Assembly (NCBI RefSeq): GCF_900141825.1
Contig: NZ_FQYQ01000021.1
Location: 1 to 43,393 of the forward strand
Length of the DNA stretch: 43,393 nt
Origin: Pseudobutyrivibrio xylanivorans DSM 14809
GTDB lineage: Bacteria > Bacillota > Clostridia > Lachnospirales > Lachnospiraceae
Reading direction: 5' to 3'
In this document: piece by piece, positions 16,907 to 25,029 of the stretch
Numbering within the stretch: position 1 is the stretch's first letter
Layout: every line of letters starts with the position of its first letter
Notes under the pieces: model-generated
Seen by the model: only the letters and a program-made list of their open reading frames with translations
Database searches by the model: none
What the model was told of the DNA's origin: nothing
Program-made: the position numbers and the translations under genes

Positions 16907-18740
16907 TTGATGTCTTTTTATTATTCTTAATATTTTTACCTTTAATCTTTCTAGGTGGGATAAGGCATTCTTCACCAAATCCAATTAAGTCCTCTCGTCC
17001 AGCCTTCATAAGAGCCTCTTTTACGAGGTCATAATTCTCTGGTCTCTTGTACTGAATGAGAGCGCGCTGCATAGCCTTCTCATGAGGATTCTTGCAGACA
17101 TAAACAGGCTTCATATCTCTAGGATCAATCTCTGTATAGTACATTGTAGTCGAAATTGTACTAGGTGTAGGATAGAAATCCTGAACTTGCTCAGGAGACA
17201 AATGATGGTCACGTAAGTATTCAGCCAATGCAATAGCATCATCCAATGTGGAACCTGGATGGGAACTCATTAAATAAGGCACCAAATACTGCTTTAGACC
17301 AAGTTCTTTATTAATCTTCGCATATTTATCGCAGAAAGCATTGTAAACGCTTATATCAGGCTTTCCGAGGTAACTAAGTACATTGTTAGAAATGTGTTCC
17401 GGAGCCACCTTAAGCTGGCCACTAATATGATACTTACAAAGATCTCTTAAGAATGTATCATCCTTATCGTACATTACGTAATCAAAACGCACACCAGAAC
17501 GAACAAATACTTTCTTAACCTTTGGCAATTTTCTAAGCTTAGTAAGAAGCTCTACGTACTCTTTATGACTAACCTGAAGATTAGGACACTTAGTAGGGAA
17601 AAGGCACTGTCTATTCGTACATACACCCTTTTCCATCTGTTTTTTACAAGATGGATTTCTAAAGTTTGCAGTAGGACCACCTACATCATGAATATAACCC
17701 TTAAATTCTGGATCCTGAGTGATAAGCTTTGCCTCATCAATAATGGATTCTTGACTTCTTGACTGAATAATACGTCCCTGATGGAATGTAAGGGCACAGA
17801 AATTACAGCCACCGAAGCATCCTCTATTACTAATTAATGAGAACTTAACCTCCTTAATAGCAGGAATACCACCATCCTTCTCATACATGGGATGATAGGC
17901 GCGCATGTATTCTATGGCATATACATCATCCATCTCCTGACGTGAAAGTGGCTTCTGTGGAGGATTTTGAATGACGTACATTGCGCCGTCATATGTCTCA
18001 ACTAATTTCTTAGCTGTAAATGCATCCGTATTTACGTATTGAGTATAGAAGCTTTTTGCATAAGTCTTTTTATCAGCTTTGATTTCCTCAAAAGAAGGAA
18101 GAATAATACCATCTTCAGTAAAAGACTTATCTCTAGTTTTATATACTGTACCGTCAATATATGTGATATCTCTTACATCCATTCCTGACGCAAGACAATC
18201 CGCTATTTCAACAACGGAACGCTCTCCCATGCCGTAAGAAATAATATCAGCACCTGAATCCAAAAGAATTGAACGTCTCACCTTGTTTGACCAATAGTCA
18301 TAATGGGCAAGTCTTCTAAGAGATGCCTCGATACCTCCTATGATAATAGGCTTTGTTTTATAGGTGTGACGGATCAGATTACAATAAACGATAGTAGCGT
18401 AATCAGGTCTAAGTCCAGCCTTTCCACCTGGTGAATAGTTATCGTATTCTCTGTGATGCTTTGAAACGCTGTAATGGTTAACCATAGAATCCATGTTACC
18501 TGCAGAAACAAAGAAGCCCAAACGAGGTTCTCCAAGGATATTGATAGAATTATCATCCTTCCAATCCGGTTGAGGAATGATTCCTACAGTATAGCCATGT
18601 AATTCTAGTATTCGACATATAATTGCAGCTCCAAAAGAAGGATGATCAACATAAGCATCTCCACAGACATAGACAAAGTCCAGCTGCTCAATGCCTCTTT
18701 CCTTCATATCCTTTTTAGAAACTGGTAAAAATTGTTGCAT
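16875..18740 (-). CDS. YgiQ-family radical SAM protein
   Basis: 621-aa member of the YgiQ family, of unknown substrate. The N-terminal domain ([30 protein letters not shown]) is typical, followed by the radical SAM cluster C308, C312 and C315 in [14 protein letters not shown] further cysteine group [12 protein letters not shown] occurs near residue 375. The C-terminus is basic and low in complexity. A GAGG site precedes the ATG at 18740. A short hairpin lies between this gene and the coiled-coil gene upstream. Confidence 0.92.
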   Translation of the reverse strand: MQQFLPVSKKDMKERGIEQLDFVYVCGDAYVDHPSFGAAIICRILELHGYTVGIIPQPDWKDDNSINILGEPRLGFFVSAGNMDSMVNHYSVSKHHREYDNYSPGGKAGLRPDYATIVYCNLIRHTYKTKPIIIGGIEASLRRLAHYDYWSNKVRRSILLDSGADIISYGMGERSVVEIADCLASGMDVRDITYIDGTVYKTRDKSFTEDGIILPSFEEIKADKKTYAKSFYTQYVNTDAFTAKKLVETYDGAMYVIQNPPQKPLSRQEMDDVYAIEYMRAYHPMYEKDGGIPAIKEVKFSLISNRGCFGGCNFCALTFHQGRIIQSRSQESIIDEAKLITQDPEFKGYIHDVGGPTANFRNPSCKKQMEKGVCTNRQCLFPTKCPNLQVSHKEYVELLTKLRKLPKVKKVFVRSGVRFDYVMYDKDDTFLRDLCKYHISGQLKVAPEHISNNVLSYLGKPDISVYNAFCDKYAKINKELGLKQYLVPYLMSSHPGSTLDDAIALAEYLRDHHLSPEQVQDFYPTPSTISTTMYYTEIDPRDMKPVYVCKNPHEKAMQRALIQYKRPENYDLVKEALMKAGREDLIGFGEECLIPPRKIKGKNIKNNKKTSNERTKNRRRK

Positions 18741-18761
18741 AAATACCTCTTAAATAATTAA

Positions 18762-18782
18762 GGCATCCAACCTGTGGATGCC
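18762..18782 (-). terminator. Short hairpin between the coiled-coil gene and ygiQ
   Basis: Perfect 8-bp stem ggcatcca (18762-18769) with 18775-18782 and a 5-base loop, followed on the minus strand by TTAATTATTT. The T tract is weak, so partial termination or mRNA 3'-end protection is more likely than a full stop. Confidence 0.5.
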
Positions 18783-18797
18783 CCTAAATTTTGATGA

Positions 18798-19493
18798 TTA
18801 CTCTTTATTAAAGAACTGATCTGGAATATCAAGTGCAGGTACGTCTTCCTCATCGTTTGAAGATGCAGCAGAAATAGCTGGCTCTTCTGCAACTGGTGTA
18901 TGCTCTGAAGCCGGTGCACTTGCTGGATCAGAATTTCCTTCGTTAAGTGAATCTGGAACAAGTGATGCTCTGTTTGCATCTACAGTATCCAAATATGTCT
19001 GCATTGTAGCAAGGAATGTCTCATTACGATTCTTAGCTGTTTCAATAGAGTTAGCAAGGATTGTCTGGATATTAGCAAGAAGCTCATCCGTATATGCGAT
19101 AGCTCCCATGCGAATATTATTAGCATCCTCAGTTGCTCTATCAATCTTTTCCTGAGCATTCTTCTGCGCAATAAGAATAACTTCATTAGCCTGCGCATAT
19201 GCCTGTTGCATAATCTGGTGCTCAGATACAAGCTCGTTAGTCTGAATCTGTGCTTTGCTGATAATCTCATCAGCCTTTGCCTTTGCGTCTGCTAAAATCT
19301 GCTCACGATTGGCAATCATACGCTGATATTTCTTTATTTCATCAGGTGTCTTTGTTCTAAGCTCCTGAATTAAAGATTCTAACTCATCTCTGTTAACAAC
19401 AATCTTGCTTGTAGAAAATGCTGTTGGCTTACAATCATCAATATAAGCTTCAATCTCATCAATAATATCTTCTATTTTACTTGCGTTTGGCAT
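18798..19493 (-). CDS. Coiled-coil protein, DivIVA-like or ATPase-stalk-like
   Basis: 231-aa soluble protein. Residues about 45-165 form a long heptad-rich coiled coil, with repeated Ala/Glu/Lys segments such as AKAKADEIISKAQIQTNELV and AQKNAQEKIDRATEDANNI. The last 60 residues are acidic and rich in Pro, Ser and Ala and look unfolded. It resembles DivIVA-like or V-ATPase subunit H-like annotated proteins of Lachnospiraceae, but the N-terminal DivIVA lipid-binding signature is not evident, so function is open; a role in cell division or pole organisation is a guess. It follows coaD by 6 bp. Confidence 0.75.
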   Translation of the reverse strand: MPNASKIEDIIDEIEAYIDDCKPTAFSTSKIVVNRDELESLIQELRTKTPDEIKKYQRMIANREQILADAKAKADEIISKAQIQTNELVSEHQIMQQAYAQANEVILIAQKNAQEKIDRATEDANNIRMGAIAYTDELLANIQTILANSIETAKNRNETFLATMQTYLDTVDANRASLVPDSLNEGNSDPASAPASEHTPVAEEPAISAASSNDEEDVPALDIPDQFFNKE

Positions 19494-19499
19494 GATGTT

Positions 19500-19988
19500 T
19501 TACTTCTCCTTGTTTTTAAATTTGGCTTCTATAAGAGGTATAACCTGAGATGGAACAAATAGGCTGATATCTCCCCCGTAAGACGCAAATTCCTTTGCGA
19601 CTGTAGAACTCAAATAAGAATACTGTAAAGATGTTGTCATAAACAACGTTTCAAGCTCAGGATATTGAACCTTATTAGACTGAGCCAGCTGAATTTCATT
19701 TTCGAAATCAGTAACAGCTCTAAGGCCCCTGATAATAACCTGTGCATCCTTTTCTTTTGCAAAATCGACTAATAGACCTTCAAAGCTTTCAACTTTGACA
19801 TTATCTAAATTTTCTGTCAATTCTCTTATCATGTTAACACGTTCGTCTACGGAAAACAACGGATTTTTTTGCTTGTTGTTAAGGACACCAACTATTAATT
19901 CATCGCTTAACTTACTAGCTCTTTTAATAATATCCAAATGACCAAAAGTAATTGGATCAAAACTTCCAGGATAAATTGCTCTTCTCAT
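19500..19988 (-). CDS. coaD: Phosphopantetheine adenylyltransferase CoaD
   Basis: 162-aa CoaD, the penultimate step of coenzyme A synthesis. Visible: [18 protein letters not shown] with the TxGH nucleotide-binding box, the [14 protein letters not shown] stretch and the SSTVAKE motif that matches ISSTxxR/K of the family. Normal length. It follows rsmD by 1 bp, the common coaD-rsmD pairing. Confidence 0.97.
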   Translation of the reverse strand: MRRAIYPGSFDPITFGHLDIIKRASKLSDELIVGVLNNKQKNPLFSVDERVNMIRELTENLDNVKVESFEGLLVDFAKEKDAQVIIRGLRAVTDFENEIQLAQSNKVQYPELETLFMTTSLQYSYLSSTVAKEFASYGGDISLFVPSQVIPLIEAKFKNKEK

Positions 19989-19989
19989 T

Positions 19990-20541
19990 CTAAACCTTCT
20001 TTAAAAATATATGTTTATTAGTCTTATAGACCTTCTCTTTAACAATGGAATATCCTAATTCAGAAACGTAATCAAAAGATGTTTCAATGCTGGCTTCCAC
20101 AATAATCATAGTGTCATCCGTAATATAATCTCTTGAAACAAGAGACTCCAACACTTGCTTTTCAATAAGCTTATTGTAAGGAGGATCCATAAAAACTATA
20201 TCAAAACCATCAGAGCATTTTAACCTGCTGATAGCAGAAAAAACATCTTCATTAAAAACTTTGGAACAATCCTCAAACTTAGCCTTTGCTATATTGTGAT
20301 TAATACAATTTAATGCCTTTTTATCTTTTTCAACAAAGACAGCCTCTTTAGCACCACGGCTAAGAGCCTCGATTCCCATCTGACCGCTTCCAGAAAACAA
20401 ATCTAAAAAATTGCAATCAGGAATGTCAAAAGCAATCATGTTAAAGAGTGTTTCTTTTATTCTGTCTGAGGTTGGTCTGGTATCTAGTCCTTCTGGAGTT
20501 TCTAGAACCATGCCACGTTTACTACCGGATATTATTCTCAA
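19990..20541 (-). CDS. rsmD: 16S rRNA (guanine-966 N2) methyltransferase RsmD
   Basis: 183-aa SAM-dependent methyltransferase. Family marks: [16 protein letters not shown] at the start, [15 protein letters not shown], the SAM-binding [18 protein letters not shown] and the catalytic DPPYNK. It modifies G966 of 16S rRNA. It lies between pncC (2 bp) and coaD (1 bp). Confidence 0.95.
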   Translation of the reverse strand: MRIISGSKRGMVLETPEGLDTRPTSDRIKETLFNMIAFDIPDCNFLDLFSGSGQMGIEALSRGAKEAVFVEKDKKALNCINHNIAKAKFEDCSKVFNEDVFSAISRLKCSDGFDIVFMDPPYNKLIEKQVLESLVSRDYITDDTMIIVEASIETSFDYVSELGYSIVKEKVYKTNKHIFLKKV

Positions 20542-20543
20542 AG

Positions 20544-21023
20544 TTATTCACCTATTTTGTTAATACATTCTCCAAGAAGCTCCAACGCTTCTTTTGTAGC
20601 TGAAGTTCGGACTGTAGTTCTGTCTCCTTTAAGATGAAGCTCTTTAACTATGCATTTATCATCTCCATACGCACAGCCAATATATACAAGCCCCACAGGC
20701 TTTTTAGGAGAACTACCACCTGGCCCAGCAATGCCGGTTGATGATACGCCAAAATCCGCTTTAGCTTTTTTTCTAACACCCTTAGCCATTTCGACAGCAG
20801 TCTCATAGCTAACGGCTCCATGTGCCATTAAAGTAGAATCCTTTACTCCAAGATTCTTCATCTTGGCTTCGTTTGAGTAGGTAACATACCCTTCGTTGAA
20901 ACAATCTGAAGCTCCTGGAACATCTACAATAGTACTGGCAATCATTCCACCTGTACATGACTCAGCGGTGGCTACAGAATAGCCACCTGCTGTCAAAGTG
21001 CTAATGATAGAATCAATATTCAT
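20544..21023 (-). CDS. pncC: Nicotinamide-nucleotide amidase (CinA C-terminal domain, PncC)
   Basis: 159-aa stand-alone CinA C-terminal domain, which deamidates NMN back to nicotinate mononucleotide. The core TAESCTGGMIASTIVDVPGAS, GYVTYSNEAK and STGIAGPGG are present. The N-terminal MoCF domain of full CinA is missing, as in many PncC proteins. Its start codon overlaps the pgsA stop by one base (TAATG). Confidence 0.92.
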   Translation of the reverse strand: MNIDSIISTLTAGGYSVATAESCTGGMIASTIVDVPGASDCFNEGYVTYSNEAKMKNLGVKDSTLMAHGAVSYETAVEMAKGVRKKAKADFGVSSTGIAGPGGSSPKKPVGLVYIGCAYGDDKCIVKELHLKGDRTTVRTSATKEALELLGECINKIGE

Positions 21024-21565
21024 TAATTCTGCTCCTTAAGCACATCAATATTCTGATAGATATAAATTACAAGGGATAAAATTGTCATAATGAGTGCAAC
21101 CCATTTGAAGATTTCTCCAAGAACCTGAAGCCAACCAAATGGAAGATTTGCTACCAAAATAACAATCATAATCATCTGAGTTGTAGTCTTAATCTTGCCA
21201 AAAATATTAGCAGCGATAACAAGACCATTTTCAGCAGCGATAAGTCTAAATCCAGAAATAATAAACTCTCTTGCGATGATAACAATTACATACCATGCTG
21301 CAAGCTGACGTGTCTGGATGAGACAAATCATAGCAGAACAAACAAGAAGCTTGTCTGCAAGTGGATCCATAAACTTTCCAAAATTAGTTACAAGATTGTA
21401 TTTACGTGCAATCTTGCCGTCGGCCATATCTGTAAGTGATGCTGCGATAAAGATAAGGTCAGCGATGATTCTAAGTGCTGTGCTTTCTGGCTTGATAAGT
21501 AGAAAGAACACAAAGAATGGGATCATGATAACTCTTAACAGTGTTAATTTGTTTGGTAAATTCAT
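21023..21565 (-). CDS. pgsA: CDP-diacylglycerol--glycerol-3-phosphate 3-phosphatidyltransferase
   Basis: 180-aa integral membrane enzyme that makes phosphatidylglycerol phosphate. The CDP-alcohol phosphotransferase signature is D-(2)-DG-(2)-AR-(8)-G-(3)-D-(3)-D, seen as DMADGKIARKYNLVTNFGKF followed by MDPLADK. Several hydrophobic segments of about 20 residues follow. Its ATG overlaps the rimO stop by four bases (ATGA), so the two are probably coupled. Confidence 0.95.
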   Translation of the reverse strand: MNLPNKLTLLRVIMIPFFVFFLLIKPESTALRIIADLIFIAASLTDMADGKIARKYNLVTNFGKFMDPLADKLLVCSAMICLIQTRQLAAWYVIVIIAREFIISGFRLIAAENGLVIAANIFGKIKTTTQMIMIVILVANLPFGWLQVLGEIFKWVALIMTILSLVIYIYQNIDVLKEQN

Positions 21566-22890
21566 AACGCTACATCTCCTATCAAATCATATTCATCAAA
21601 GCTTGTAACAGTCACATCAACAAACTGACCGCTAACAAGCTCGGTGTCACTATTAATAAAAATGAAGCCATCTACTGATGGAGTGTCTCGATAAGTACGC
21701 CCGATAAACACACCATCCTCAGGAAGCTTTCCTTCAACGAATACAGGAATAGTTCTTCCTACGTAATTCTCATTGTTGGACATTGAAATGTCCTTCTGGC
21801 AAAGCATAACTTCTTCCTGCCATTTATGCTTTAAATCTTCGTCTACCTGATTATCCCAAGTAGCTGCGACAGTGCCATCCTCTTTCGAATATGCGAAAGC
21901 ACCAAGTCTGTCAAACTTCATATCTTTGATGAACTGAAGTAACTCCTGATGCATTTCTTCTGTCTCACCTGGAAAACCACAAATCAATGTAGTGCGAAGT
22001 GAAATATCAGGCATTGCTTTTCTTAAACGATCAGCAATATTCATAATATCAGCCTTGTTAGTCTTGCGTCCCATCTTTCTGAGAAGCTCATCATTACAAT
22101 GCTGAATAGGCATATCTATGTAGTGACAAATCTTTGGCTGTGAAGCCATGCATTCTATAAGCTCATCTGTGATTTCTTCTGGATAAGCATATAAAATACG
22201 AATCCATTTAAGGTCCTCAATCTCACAAAGCTTATTTAAAAGCTCTGGTAAAGATTTTTTACCATAAATGTCCATTCCATAAACGGTAGTCTCCTGTGCA
22301 ACAAGAATAAGCTCTTTAACGCCATCAGCAACAAGCTGCTTTGCCTCAGCTAAAACCTGCTCCATAGGAACTGAACGATAATCGCCTCTGATATATGGAA
22401 TGATGCAGTATGTACAACGTTTGTTGCATCCCTCTGCTATTTTAAGATAGGCGAAATGCCCACCTGTTGTAAGAACTCTTTTTCCGTCCTTAGGAAGACC
22501 AGTAAGTGGCTTCTTATAAACAGGCTTCTCGCCATTCTTTTCAAGTACTTTATTAATTGCATTTAAAAGCTCATCATATGAATTAGTTCCAATGATGGCA
22601 TCGACCTCAGGAAGGTCTGAAAGAATCTCATCTGTGAAACGCTGGGCAAGACATCCTGTAACAATAAGACCTTTAAGATTTCCAGTCTCTTTGTACTGGC
22701 CAAGATCTATAATGTTCTGAATGCTTTCCTCCATGGCATCAGCAATGAAAGAACATGTATTTACAACGATGATATCAGCCTCAGCTTCGTCATCGCAGAT
22801 AGTAAATCCCTGTTCCATCAAATCTCCAAGCATATGCTCAGAATCAACCAGGTTTTTATCACAGCCAAGAGAAACAAATAAAACTTTCAT
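21562..22890 (-). CDS. rimO: Ribosomal protein S12 methylthiotransferase RimO
   Basis: 442-aa radical SAM methylthiotransferase for an aspartate of S12. The N-terminal UPF0004 domain opens VLFVSLGCDKNLVDSE-like (here KVLFVSLGCDKNLVDSEHM), which distinguishes RimO from MiaB. The radical SAM cluster is C155, C159 and C162 in GCNKRCTYC, and the C-terminal TRAM-like part reads TIPVFVEGKLPEDGVFIGRT. Normal length. It overlaps pgsA by 4 bp and follows rpoZ by 5 bp. Confidence 0.95.
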   Translation of the reverse strand: MKVLFVSLGCDKNLVDSEHMLGDLMEQGFTICDDEAEADIIVVNTCSFIADAMEESIQNIIDLGQYKETGNLKGLIVTGCLAQRFTDEILSDLPEVDAIIGTNSYDELLNAINKVLEKNGEKPVYKKPLTGLPKDGKRVLTTGGHFAYLKIAEGCNKRCTYCIIPYIRGDYRSVPMEQVLAEAKQLVADGVKELILVAQETTVYGMDIYGKKSLPELLNKLCEIEDLKWIRILYAYPEEITDELIECMASQPKICHYIDMPIQHCNDELLRKMGRKTNKADIMNIADRLRKAMPDISLRTTLICGFPGETEEMHQELLQFIKDMKFDRLGAFAYSKEDGTVAATWDNQVDEDLKHKWQEEVMLCQKDISMSNNENYVGRTIPVFVEGKLPEDGVFIGRTYRDTPSVDGFIFINSDTELVSGQFVDVTVTSFDEYDLIGDVAL

Positions 22891-22895
22891 ATAAA

Positions 22896-23138
22896 TTAGT
22901 TATTAACTTCCTCGTTTAAGATTTTGATAGCACCGTCATTAAGCTCGTTAACAGCAATTGAAAGTGGCTTATCACCCTTCTGATACTTGATAAGTGGATC
23001 AGCACCGTCGATGATCTGACGTGCACGCTTTGCTGTAGCAGCAACGATTGTATAACGTGAGTTAACTACTGGCTCCTCACCAACCTCAACATTCTCATTA
23101 ACCTTTTCCATAAGTTCTACATAAGATGGATGTATCAT
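22896..23138 (-). CDS. rpoZ: RNA polymerase omega subunit
   Basis: 80-aa omega, which helps assemble RNA polymerase. Core motif NSRYTIVAATAKRARQII is followed by the conserved KPLSIAVNELNDGAI segment. It follows gmk by 2 bp, the standard gmk-rpoZ pair of Firmicutes. Confidence 0.95.
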   Translation of the reverse strand: MIHPSYVELMEKVNENVEVGEEPVVNSRYTIVAATAKRARQIIDGADPLIKYQKGDKPLSIAVNELNDGAIKILNEEVNN

Positions 23139-23140
23139 AA

Positions 23141-23779
23141 TTAATTACTCCTTTCAAACACCTTTAATTCATTCTTCATATCATTGATGGCCTTAGTATT
23201 TCTAGAAACCTTGAAATGCTCAGCCTGAATTATATTATGAACCTGATCAACTGCTCTTTCTAATGAATCGTTAACAATCAGGTAATCATACTGTTCCATG
23301 TACTGAGATTCCTTACAAGAAATAGCAAGTCTCTGTGCTATAACCTCCGGTGTCTCAGTGCCTCTGCCAACTAATCTGTTTTCTAATTCCTTAGCAGATG
23401 GTGGCATCGTAAATAACAATAACGCATCTGGATACATCTCCTTAACCTGGAGTGCTCCCTGAATCTCTATCTCGAGGATAACATCTTTTCTGCGTTCAAT
23501 AAGCTGTTCTACATAAGCTCTTGGTGTGCCGTAGGAATTTCCATTGAATGTAGCATACTCTAAAAGCTCATTATTTCTAATCATATCATCAAACTCTTCA
23601 CGAGTTTTGAAAAAGTATTCTCTACCATCTTTTTCTCCAGCACGCATGCCTCGAGTAGTGGCAGAAATAGAAAGATTATAATCGTTAGGGTGGGCCTCAA
23701 GTAGATGCTTCATAATAGTTCCTTTTCCAGCACCTGAAAAGCCTGAGAGAACTATCACGAGCCCTTTATCATGCATCAT
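23141..23779 (-). CDS. gmk: Guanylate kinase
   Basis: 212-aa GMP kinase. The P-loop is GFSGAGKGT near residues 13-21; SATTRGMRAGEKDGREYFF is the GMP-binding part, and DVILEIEIQGALQVK follows. The ATG at 23779 has a GGAGG site and overlaps the remA 3' end by 11 bp. The order yicC-remA-gmk-rpoZ is the same as in Bacillus. Confidence 0.97.
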   Translation of the reverse strand: MMHDKGLVIVLSGFSGAGKGTIMKHLLEAHPNDYNLSISATTRGMRAGEKDGREYFFKTREEFDDMIRNNELLEYATFNGNSYGTPRAYVEQLIERRKDVILEIEIQGALQVKEMYPDALLLFTMPPSAKELENRLVGRGTETPEVIAQRLAISCKESQYMEQYDYLIVNDSLERAVDQVHNIIQAEHFKVSRNTKAINDMKNELKVFERSN

Positions 23780-24032
23780 AATCCGATTCCTCCTTCGTGG
23801 AATTTTCTATTATTCTCCCCGCTATTGTATCCGGCATTAGAGCTGATAAAACTACATGCTGGTCACAAACTATTACACATCTTGTACGTCTACCCTGCGT
23901 AGCATCAATAATCGTACCCTTCTCCTTCGCATTTGCGATAATACGCTTTGCTGGCGCAGAATCTGATGTTACCATGGAAACAATTTTTTTGCTATTAATA
24001 ATATTTCCAAAACCAATATTTACAAAAGCCAT
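23769..24032 (-). CDS. remA: RemA-family regulator (DUF370)
   Basis: 87-aa protein of the DUF370/RemA family; in Bacillus subtilis RemA is a DNA-binding activator of matrix and osmoprotection genes. It opens VNIGFGNIINSKKIVSMV and has the conserved IDATQGRRTRCVIV stretch. It sits between yicC (2 bp) and gmk (overlap), the conserved location. The function in this organism is inferred. Confidence 0.92.
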   Translation of the reverse strand: MAFVNIGFGNIINSKKIVSMVTSDSAPAKRIIANAKEKGTIIDATQGRRTRCVIVCDQHVVLSALMPDTIAGRIIENSTKEESDYDA

Positions 24033-24034
24033 AA

Positions 24035-24913
24035 TTATTCTATATTCTGAATCTGCTCCCTAACTTTTTCGATAAGAGTCTTGAGAGTGATTCCAATATC
24101 TGCGATTTCAACATCAGTAGATTTTGAAAGGATTGTATTAGCTTCACGATTGAGCTCCTGTGCAAGGAAATCAAGCTTACGGCCAACTTCTTTATCCAAA
24201 TCAAATACTGAACGTGTCTCAGTAACATGACTCTTTAAACGAACCATCTCTTCGTCAATGCAAATCTTATCTGCATATAAAACTACTTCCTGAGCGATTC
24301 TGCTTTCATCGATTTTAGTATCCTCTAAAAGCTCGTGAACCTTTCCCAGAAGCTTTGTTCTGTATTCTTCGATAATCTGAGGACTTCTCTGTTCAAGCTT
24401 ATCAACTAAGACAAGCATCTCATCCATCTTTGAAACCAAATCAGCTTCAAGACGATTACCCTCTGCAATACGTGCTTCGATAAACTGCTTAATGCAATCA
24501 TCTAAGGCCTTAAGTACAAGCTCTTTTAAGCTATCCTCATCAGCTTCCATCTCCTCAAGCTCAATAACATCAGGAAGACGTGAAATGCTGCTGGCCTTCA
24601 TATCGTTATCAACGCCAAGCTTCTCAGCCATAGCAGAAATAGATTCATAATACTTTAACGCAATGGCATCATTAATAGATACCTGATAACAGGCATCAGA
24701 ATGCTCGTTAAGCGTAATATAAACATCTACTTTTCCCCTGAAAATACTCTCGCTGATTTTATTGCGAACTGTGCTCTCTAAGAAATTGAGTTTCTTAGGA
24801 AGTTTGATATTAAGATCGAGATATCTGTGATTTACAGACTTCATCTCAATGGTGACCCTAGCGTCACTATTTTCGGCAATTCCTTTGCCATAACCTGTCA
24901 TGCTTCGTACCAT
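24035..24913 (-). CDS. yicC: YicC-family endoribonuclease
   Basis: 292-aa YicC/YloC protein. It starts with the family signature VRSMTGYGKG, has EMKSVNHRYLDLNIKLP near residues 25-41, and ends with the conserved ADIGITLKTLIEKVREQIQN tail. Members are metal-dependent endoribonucleases that help degrade mRNA and small RNA. First gene of the yicC-remA-gmk-rpoZ-rimO-pgsA run, with a near-consensus promoter 55-85 bp upstream. Confidence 0.95.
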   Translation of the reverse strand: MVRSMTGYGKGIAENSDARVTIEMKSVNHRYLDLNIKLPKKLNFLESTVRNKISESIFRGKVDVYITLNEHSDACYQVSINDAIALKYYESISAMAEKLGVDNDMKASSISRLPDVIELEEMEADEDSLKELVLKALDDCIKQFIEARIAEGNRLEADLVSKMDEMLVLVDKLEQRSPQIIEEYRTKLLGKVHELLEDTKIDESRIAQEVVLYADKICIDEEMVRLKSHVTETRSVFDLDKEVGRKLDFLAQELNREANTILSKSTDVEIADIGITLKTLIEKVREQIQNIE

Positions 24914-24964
24914 GTGAGTCTCCTTTTGGCTATGTATGTCGCAAACTATCCCACATTTACATAG

Positions 24965-24993
24965 TTGTTTTTAATTATAATTAAAGATACAAT
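24965..24993 (+). promoter_or_regulatory. Probable promoter of rqcH
   Basis: TTGTTT (-35, 24965-24970), 17-bp spacer, TACAAT (-10, 24988-24993), 36 bp before the rqcH ATG. It lies on the opposite strand to, and mostly within, the yicC promoter. Confidence 0.6.
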
Positions 24994-25002
24994 AATAGTC
25001 AA
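24974..25002 (-). promoter_or_regulatory. Sigma-A type promoter of the yicC operon
   Basis: TTGACT (-35, 24997-25002), 17-bp spacer, perfect TATAAT (-10, 24974-24979). The predicted start site is near 24967, giving a leader of about 55 nt. Confidence 0.85.
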
Positions 25003-25029
25003 TTATAGATTGAAAGGACTATTGGTTTT

